From contig NZ_PKUU01000017.1 of the NCBI RefSeq assembly GCF_002899675.1, positions 85,805-149,804 on the forward strand: a DNA stretch of 64,000 nucleotides, read 5' to 3'. The DNA comes from Clostridium sp. chh4-2. Lineage in GTDB: Bacteria > Bacillota > Clostridia > Lachnospirales > Lachnospiraceae. Below the pieces are notes generated by a model. The model was given only the letters and a program-made list of their open reading frames with translations, was not told the DNA's origin and ran no database searches. Shown here piece after piece: positions 59,122 to 64,000 of the stretch. The position numbers and the translations under genes were made by a program. Positions within the stretch are counted from its first letter, which is position 1; each line of letters starts with the position of its first letter.

Positions 59122-59166
59122 TAACTGCGGCAATTTACAGCAGTAAAAACAGATAAGTGCAGGTGA

Positions 59167-59217
59167 AACAGCCTGGGGTGGATCGTAACGTATCTGCCCC
59201 GGGCTGTTGATTTATTT
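59167..59217 (+). terminator. Terminator after the LPKTG adhesin
   Basis: AACAGCCTGGGG (59167-59178) pairs with CCCCGGGCTGTT (59197-59208) with one wobble and an 18-base loop, followed by GATTTATTT. Confidence 0.72.
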
Positions 59218-59304
59218 AGGAATACATTTTATAATGGCGTTAAGGTTTAAAAGAGAAGAGCCAATTATCAGATGGTAATGGGCTGGGCCGGGAGGGATGG
59301 TATT

Positions 59305-59988
59305 ATGGGATACAGGATATTATTATTTGATTTAGACGGAACATTACTGGATTTTGATGCAAATGAGGCGGACTCCCTCAACCGTCTGTTTCAGGCGCAG
59401 GGATACGATTTTGATGAGAAAATGAAGAAAACTTATCATTCTGTAAACTCCGATCTGTGGGACCGTTATGAGAAAGGGGAAATCCTTCAGGAAGAAGTGC
59501 TGAATACCAGATTTGCAAAGACAATGGGCCATTTTGGCATTCAGGCGGACGGCGAAGAATGGGAACGCCAATACAGAGAACTTCTGGGCAACGGTGCACA
59601 ACTGATAGACGGAGCATTTGAACTGTGTAAAACGCTGGCAGAAAACCACCGGCTGTTCGCTGCGACAAACGGAATCACGAAAACCCAGATCAGACGTTTG
59701 GAATTATCCGGTTTATCGCCGTTTTTTGAAGACGTATTCACATCTCAGGGCATTGGGATTCAGAAACCGCAGAAAGCTTTTTTTGAGTATGTTATGAGCC
59801 ATATAAAGGATTTTCGTATAGAGGAAACTTTGATGATCGGGGACTCGCTTACAACCGATATCAGAGGAGGGCGCGGAGCGGGTTTGGATACCTGCTGGGT
59901 TAATTTGAAGGCAAAAGAGTGTGCGGCCGATGAAAGCACCTATGTGATAACCGACTTAAAACAGCTGATAGAGCTGTGCGGAGAGTAA
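59305..59988 (+). CDS. yjjG: HAD-superfamily nucleotidase, YjjG type
   Basis: This 227-residue cytoplasmic HAD hydrolase has motif I LLFDLDGTLLDF (nucleophile Asp9 and Asp11), a helical cap, motif II AATNGITKTQIRRL, motif III QKPQKAFFEY and motif IV GDSLTTDIRGGRGAG. The NGI.xxQ and IGIQKPQKxFF patterns are typical of the YjjG pyrimidine 5'-nucleotidase group, which removes phosphate from dUMP, UMP and non-canonical nucleotides. I place the start at 59305 because GGAGGG lies 8 bases upstream and the extra 11 residues from 59272 are not family-like. It stands alone between two terminators or gaps. Confidence 0.85.
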   Translation: MGYRILLFDLDGTLLDFDANEADSLNRLFQAQGYDFDEKMKKTYHSVNSDLWDRYEKGEILQEEVLNTRFAKTMGHFGIQADGEEWERQYRELLGNGAQLIDGAFELCKTLAENHRLFAATNGITKTQIRRLELSGLSPFFEDVFTSQGIGIQKPQKAFFEYVMSHIKDFRIEETLMIGDSLTTDIRGGRGAGLDTCWVNLKAKECAADESTYVITDLKQLIELCGE

Positions 59989-60077
59989 TCTTTAATAATT
60001 CGTAAGTGTTTCTTTTGGGTTTTCCTGTGGTCTGGAGGGGCGGATTTGATTTATAATGATAGCAGGAGGTGAAGCCC

Positions 60078-61004
60078 GTGAAGAAAACTGTAAAATTACT
60101 GGTATCCGCCGTGCTGCTGTCACTTGGCCTTTCCATGGTATCCTATGCCGGAAGCTGGAAGCAGGATACGGAAAAACAGAATATGTATGGACCGGACAGT
60201 CAGGCAGGAGTGAGCAATTGGTGGTATCAGGAAGACGATGGAAGTTACCCGGCCGGAAGCTGGAAACAGATCGGTTATAAATGGTATTATTTCAATCAGG
60301 ACGGCTGGATGCTTCAGAATACGGTTACTCCGGATGGAAAAAAGGTGGATAAAAGCGGTGCAGGAATTCCTGAATTCGTTCAGTCCTATCCTGTGGAGAT
60401 CGGATACAACACGCTTCCACCCAGGTTTAGCAGCGAAAAAGAAAAAGGTGTGAAGTTTACATCGGAAGAACTGATCGGAGAGATTATGACAGGTCTGGAT
60501 CAGTTGAGCTTAGAGCCTGTTGACGGAGCCGCTGAGATCAATACGGTCGGAATGGTAACAATTCTCACTTTGAAATTTGCAGATGGAACCAGTCAGGAAA
60601 TCCGCTATTCAGGCTCTTACCTGGTGACCGGAGATAAAAAATACAAGATGGCGGAGAAGAATGAAGCCGCATTAAATGCAGTCTTTTATCAGGCCTATGC
60701 TAAAAAACTGAAATCAGATGGATATGAATCCACGCCTCTCGGACGTGTGGACAACATTCAAAAGGATGCAAGCGGCTGGGAAAATACCTTCAGGCTGAAT
60801 TGTGAATACCAGCTGACAGAAGGAAAGACCACCACGATTACATACCAGGTAAAACGAGGGGAAGCTCCTATATTGGACGCTGCAGGCGATTACTGGATGG
60901 TGCTGCATTCCGGAGATCAGGTTCAGGTTATCTATGACAGCAGCGAAAACGGAGAATTGACGGCTAAGGCTATATTGATAACAGAGCATGCTAAAATTGA
61001 GTAA
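60078..61004 (+). CDS. Secreted protein with N-terminal cell-wall-binding-type repeats
   Basis: This 308-residue protein starts at GTG 60078, 7 bases after AGGAGGTG. A signal peptide ends near VSYAGS. Residues about 24-80 hold choline/glucan-binding-type repeats (GSWKQ...NWWYQEDDGSYPAGSWKQ, then KWYYFNQDGWM), which in related proteins hold the protein to the cell wall. The remaining 225 residues have no recognised domain; they contain EELIGEIMTGLDQL and a beta-rich region (VTILTLKFADGTSQEIRYSG, TFRLNCEYQLTEG). No catalytic motif is visible. It is apparently monocistronic: a TATAAT lies at 60052-60057 without a good -35, and a terminator follows. Confidence 0.75.
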   Translation: MKKTVKLLVSAVLLSLGLSMVSYAGSWKQDTEKQNMYGPDSQAGVSNWWYQEDDGSYPAGSWKQIGYKWYYFNQDGWMLQNTVTPDGKKVDKSGAGIPEFVQSYPVEIGYNTLPPRFSSEKEKGVKFTSEELIGEIMTGLDQLSLEPVDGAAEINTVGMVTILTLKFADGTSQEIRYSGSYLVTGDKKYKMAEKNEAALNAVFYQAYAKKLKSDGYESTPLGRVDNIQKDASGWENTFRLNCEYQLTEGKTTTITYQVKRGEAPILDAAGDYWMVLHSGDQVQVIYDSSENGELTAKAILITEHAKIE

Positions 61005-61009
61005 AAAAC

Positions 61010-61047
61010 AAAAGGCCATACGAATGATCAGTATGGTCTTTTGCCTT
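61010..61047 (+). terminator. Terminator after the cell-wall-binding-repeat protein
   Basis: AAAAGGCCATAC (61010-61021) pairs with GTATGGTCTTTT (61031-61042) with one wobble and a 9-base loop; T-rich sequence follows. The remaining gap to 61225 contains no gene I can support. Confidence 0.82.
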
Positions 61048-61224
61048 TATTAAAAATATAAAAAATTAGGGGGGCTCATTCATTTGCCGAAAGAGAAGAA
61101 GAATTCTTTTCTTTTGACAGTTTCTATTGTAACGGGTCTTTTGACGGATGGGAAGAGGATTCAAAGCTTTTTAACGACATTTTTATGAGTTATTAGCATC
61201 TTCTTAATATAAAGGAAAAGATAA

Positions 61225-61980
61225 ATGAAAAGAAAAAACATATTGATTCTGCACGGGTGGATGCACTCGGCAGCCCGCTATCTGCCGCTGAAAAATGCTC
61301 TGGAAGAACATGAAACCGTGTGTTATGAATTTCCGGGATTTGGAGACAGCAGTCCGGTATTTAAGCGGCGTATACTGGATTGTTATGCAAAAGAGCTGGC
61401 TCTTTATCTGAAAACCCATAAGACGGATCTCATCATCGCTCATTCCATGGGCGGAGCGGTGCTTTTGAGGGCGCTGAAACGATATCTGCCCGACAGAGGC
61501 TATACGGTAATCTTATTAAATCCGGTTTATGGCGGAGTGCCCAAGCTTTTGCCGGCCGTATTGTTTCTCCCGGCGGTATGGGCGGGACTGTGGGGGCTGC
61601 GCCTGCTGCCTTTTACGGTCAGCCGTTTCATCTGCCGCATCTTTTCTTTGGTTACGATTAACCACTGGAAGGATATTGACGATCTCATCAGCACAGATGC
61701 CCGAAAAGCGGATCCTTATACGGCTGCCTTCCTTTTGGCGGAGATGGCTTTGGATCATTTCAGGATGGAGCGGTCGAAGAGCCGTTTTTGGCTCATTACA
61801 GGAAAAAAGGACCGGATTCTCTCCCGAAGATCCCTGAAGCGGTTACGGTATGATCTGGGCGGATGCAGGTGGATTGAATATCCCCAGTCCGGCCATACCC
61901 CTATAGTCGAGGCATTTGACAGGCTGTCTGATGATGTCAGAAGGGTGCTGGCCGGGATGGATAAACAGGTTAGAACCTGA
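61225..61980 (+). CDS. Alpha/beta hydrolase
   Basis: This 251-residue cytoplasmic alpha/beta-hydrolase fold protein has ILILHGWMHSAARYLPL near the N-terminus (oxyanion-hole HG). The nucleophile elbow AHSMGG carries Ser74, the acid Asp196 is in GKKDRIL and His224 is in SGHTPIVE. A hydrophobic cap-like segment (LLPAVLFLPAVWAGLWGLRLLPF, about 110-132) lies between them and may bind a lipid-like substrate or touch the membrane. Esterase, lipase or thioesterase activity is possible; the substrate is not readable. It is not in an obvious operon. Confidence 0.82.
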   Translation: MKRKNILILHGWMHSAARYLPLKNALEEHETVCYEFPGFGDSSPVFKRRILDCYAKELALYLKTHKTDLIIAHSMGGAVLLRALKRYLPDRGYTVILLNPVYGGVPKLLPAVLFLPAVWAGLWGLRLLPFTVSRFICRIFSLVTINHWKDIDDLISTDARKADPYTAAFLLAEMALDHFRMERSKSRFWLITGKKDRILSRRSLKRLRYDLGGCRWIEYPQSGHTPIVEAFDRLSDDVRRVLAGMDKQVRT

Positions 61981-62013
61981 TCCGCAAAAATGTAAAAATT
62001 AGAGAAAAAATAC

Positions 62014-62041
62014 TTGCAATTTTTACCATATCACTTATAAT
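62014..62041 (+). promoter_or_regulatory. Promoter upstream of the third MATE gene
   Basis: TTGCAA (62014-62019) and TATAAT (62036-62041) are 16 bases apart. Transcription would start near 62048, just before the hairpin at 62056. Confidence 0.68.
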
Positions 62042-62055
62042 AAGGTGTAACTTTT

Positions 62056-62092
62056 AACGTCAGATGCTCTCGCTTTGCGATCTGGCGTTTTT
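62056..62092 (+). terminator. Intrinsic terminator in the leader of the third MATE gene
   Basis: AACGTCAGAT (62056-62065) pairs with ATCTGGCGTT (62080-62089) with one wobble, followed by TTT. It lies between the promoter and the MATE start at 62141. It could end transcripts of the hydrolase gene upstream or attenuate the MATE transcript. Confidence 0.78.
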
Positions 62093-62140
62093 GTATGGCA
62101 ATAAATGGAATAATTTTCAGAGTATTAAGGAGATACCGTT

Positions 62141-63463
62141 ATGACAAATGATATGACCACAGGAAATCCGGTCCGGCTGATTATCAGTTTTATGATCCCC
62201 ATGTGCCTGGGCAATATTTTTCAGCAATTCTACAATCTGGCGGATTCAATCATAGCCGGCCGGTTTATCGGAGTCAATGCCCTTGCCGCAATCGGAAGCA
62301 CCGGATCCTTGATTTTTCTTGTGATAGGGTGGTTAAACGGCCTGACTAGTGGTTTTGCAATCTTAGTGGCGCAGTGTTTCGGCGCAAAAAAATATGATAA
62401 CATGAGACACTATATGGCCATGTCCATCTACCTGTGCCTGGCATTTGTGGTTGTGATGACAATTGGATTGGAAGTTTTTAATTACCCGATTCTCAGGCTG
62501 ATGAATGCTCCGGAAGACATAATCGGCGATATCGGATCATATATGGCGGTTATCTATGCAGGCTTGTTTGTTACAGCCGCTTATAACGCTCTGGCAGCTG
62601 TATTGAGGTCCCTTGGAGACAGCAAATCCCCGCTGTATTTCCTGATTATATCGGCTATAATTAACGTAATTTTGGATATTGTATTCATTGTATACTTTCA
62701 TATGGGGGTTGTGGGCTGCGGTTATGCGACTGTGATCGCACAGGGAATCTCCGCTCTGCTCTGTTTGATTTATATTATTAAAAAGTTTGAGATTTTAAAG
62801 CTGAAAAAAGCGGATTTCCGTTTTTCATGGGAGAGCATCGGCAGACTTTTAGGCCTTGGAATACCCATGGGGCTGCAGTTTTCCATCACAGCCATCGGAA
62901 CCATTATTGTGCAGGGGGCGGTCAATATCTACGGTGCTGTGTACATGGCCGGTTTCTCAGCTGCCGGTAAGATACAGAATATTGTTTCTACGGTATTTGT
63001 TTCATTTGGAGCCACTATCGCGACCTATGTAGGACAGAACCGTGGAGCGGGTAAGATCGAGCGCGTGCACGAAGGGGTTAAAAAGACCCAGATTATGATT
63101 CTGATCTGGAGCGTGGCAATGATTGCGGTGATTCATTTCTGGGGAACTTATTTAATGCGTATTTTTATATCTGCGTCCCAAACCGATGTGATTGAAGCGG
63201 CCAGCATTTATTTCAGGACAGTGGCCTGGTGTTATCCGCTTTTGGGAAGTATTTTCCTATACAGAAATGCGCTTCAGGGACTTGGATATGGTCTGGTGCC
63301 TATGCTGGGCGGCGTATTTGAACTGATCGCCAGGGCGGCTGTGATCATGGTTGTATCCGGAAAAGTCAGCTTCGCAGGAGTCTGTTTTGCGGACCCGATG
63401 GCCTGGATTGCGGCTTTAATTCCGATAGTTCCTTACTATTTTTATAAGATTCACAAAATATAG
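62141..63463 (+). CDS. MATE family efflux transporter
   Basis: This 440-residue protein has about 12 membrane segments. MatE motifs include PVRLIISFMIPMCLGNIFQQ, FYNLADSIIAGRFIGVNALAA, AVLRSLGDSKSPLYFLIISAIIN and ALQGLGYGLVPMLGG. The FYNLADSIIAGRFIG motif puts it in a third subfamily, distinct from the two MATE proteins at 41.7-44.4 kb. It exports an unknown cationic compound by Na+ or H+ antiport. A promoter and an intrinsic terminator lie in its leader, and AAGGAGA precedes the ATG. Confidence 0.9.
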   Translation: MTNDMTTGNPVRLIISFMIPMCLGNIFQQFYNLADSIIAGRFIGVNALAAIGSTGSLIFLVIGWLNGLTSGFAILVAQCFGAKKYDNMRHYMAMSIYLCLAFVVVMTIGLEVFNYPILRLMNAPEDIIGDIGSYMAVIYAGLFVTAAYNALAAVLRSLGDSKSPLYFLIISAIINVILDIVFIVYFHMGVVGCGYATVIAQGISALLCLIYIIKKFEILKLKKADFRFSWESIGRLLGLGIPMGLQFSITAIGTIIVQGAVNIYGAVYMAGFSAAGKIQNIVSTVFVSFGATIATYVGQNRGAGKIERVHEGVKKTQIMILIWSVAMIAVIHFWGTYLMRIFISASQTDVIEAASIYFRTVAWCYPLLGSIFLYRNALQGLGYGLVPMLGGVFELIARAAVIMVVSGKVSFAGVCFADPMAWIAALIPIVPYYFYKIHKI

Positions 63464-63524
63464 TGTACATTTTGCCCCGAAAGCTTTATAATTATTGAAA
63501 ATATAAAAATGAGAGGTGATAGGT

Positions 63525-63860
63525 ATGAAGATTATTTACGCAATCGTAAGTTCTGACGATGGTACCAGAGTGACGGATGTGCTGAATGAGCATCATTTCA
63601 GTGTTACAAGGCTGGCAACTACCGGAGGATTCCTGAAAAAGGGCAACTCCACACTGATGGTAGGTACGGATGATGATAAAGTAGATGAAGCTATTGAACT
63701 GATCAAGGATACCTGCGGTAAGCGCCAGAAGATTACCTGCAATGTTCCTGCACCTAATATCGGATCGATTTCAGCCGGATATATGATGATGCCTATGACT
63801 GTAGAGCTCGGAGGAGCCACAATTTTTGTTACTGATGTAGAACGTTTTGAAAAAATATAG
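63525..63860 (+). CDS. darA: Cyclic-di-AMP receptor, PII-like DarA/PstA
   Basis: This 111-residue cytoplasmic protein is of the DarA (PstA, YaaQ) family, a trimeric PII-like fold that binds cyclic di-AMP. Family sequence is clear: MKIIYAIVSSDD, a core TTGGFLKKGNSTLMVGTDDDKVDEA with the GGFL and GNSTL ligand-loop residues, and GGATIFVTDVERFE at the end. I place the start at ATG 63525, after GAGAGGTGATAGG; the GTG at 63516 would overlap the ribosome binding site. Length matches the family (about 109). It follows the MATE gene after 61 bases. Its downstream target is not evident. Confidence 0.92.
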   Translation: MKIIYAIVSSDDGTRVTDVLNEHHFSVTRLATTGGFLKKGNSTLMVGTDDDKVDEAIELIKDTCGKRQKITCNVPAPNIGSISAGYMMMPMTVELGGATIFVTDVERFEKI

Positions 63861-63926
63861 GTAAATCTTTTTTTAGTTAACTAAGAGACGCCGGAAAGAA
63901 GGGGAAACCTGGGCGGGCGGCGGAAC

Positions 63927-64000
63927 TGGAGAAAGACAGGGGATTCGGGTTACGACCAAGTATCACTAAGGGTCTGCACACGATCCCCTGTCTTTCTCCA
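63927..64000. repeat. 18-bp perfect inverted repeat at the window end
   Basis: TGGAGAAAGACAGGGGAT (63927-63944) and its exact complement (63983-64000) flank a 38-base spacer. The right arm ends with the window, so the structure may extend further. The 66 bases between darA and this repeat hold a T-rich stretch (TTTTTTTAGTTAACTAAG) but no gene. Confidence 0.75.

Noticed and set aside
62056..62092. Riboswitch upstream of the third MATE gene
   Set aside because: Only about 10 bases separate the likely transcription start from the terminator stem, too little for an aptamer.

Overview
The window looks like a chromosomal segment of an anaerobic, low-to-moderate GC Firmicute, most likely a gut-type Lachnospiraceae (Clostridium cluster XIVa). 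The family level is an inference from gene content: an NfnAB transhydrogenase, the GGGtGRT/NifU-like pair, desulfoferrodoxin, a DarA c-di-AMP receptor, InlB/MucBP-type LPXTG adhesins, AGGAGG ribosome binding sites and TTGACA/TATAAT promoters. The genus cannot be fixed from sequence alone.

Region 1 (1-37.6 kb) is a surface-protein locus. It starts inside one uninterrupted gene of at least 34 kb that encodes more than 11,300 residues. The protein has an array of divergent modules, three recently amplified copies of about 331 residues, beta-sandwich-like middle regions, five SdrD_B/CnaB-like domains (the fourth split by a coiled coil of about 345 residues), and a C-terminal NPKMG + membrane segment + RRKKK tail. 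A strong terminator follows, then a membrane-anchored SBP_bac_5 protein, a class B sortase overlapping it by ATGA, and a lipoprotein with FKBP and trigger-factor-like regions. I read this as a self-contained display module: giant adhesin, dedicated sortase and extracytoplasmic foldase.

Region 2 (37.6-46.9 kb) is mostly housekeeping: a ThyX-like protein with DHFR, nfnAB behind a promoter overlapped by a Fur-box-like palindrome, a multi-hairpin RNA, a MATE-MATE-HAD operon, and the NifU-like/GGGtGRT pair.

Region 3 (46.9-47.9 kb) appears gene-free but holds two tandem type I toxin-antitoxin-like loci laid out like par of plasmid pAD1 (Fst/RNA II). Each has a 28-residue membrane peptide gene on the minus strand facing a short plus-strand RNA, with a shared bidirectional terminator. 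The RNA carries an imperfect copy of the start-codon region of its own toxin, and the two copies differ between loci. A second copy of the 3' end of the GGGtGRT gene lies between them, suggesting how the tandem arose.

Region 4 (47.9-59.2 kb) holds desulfoferrodoxin, divergent from a BTAD-type regulator with a degenerate GGDEF-like domain, then a small unknown protein and a 2,818-residue LPKTG-anchored adhesin with InlB B-type repeats and eight tandem repeats of about 143 residues.

Region 5 (59.2-64 kb) carries a YjjG-like HAD phosphatase, a secreted cell-wall-binding-repeat protein, an alpha/beta hydrolase, a third MATE transporter behind a leader terminator, darA, and a long inverted repeat at the window edge. 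No tRNA, rRNA, CRISPR array, intact insertion sequence or prophage was recognised.
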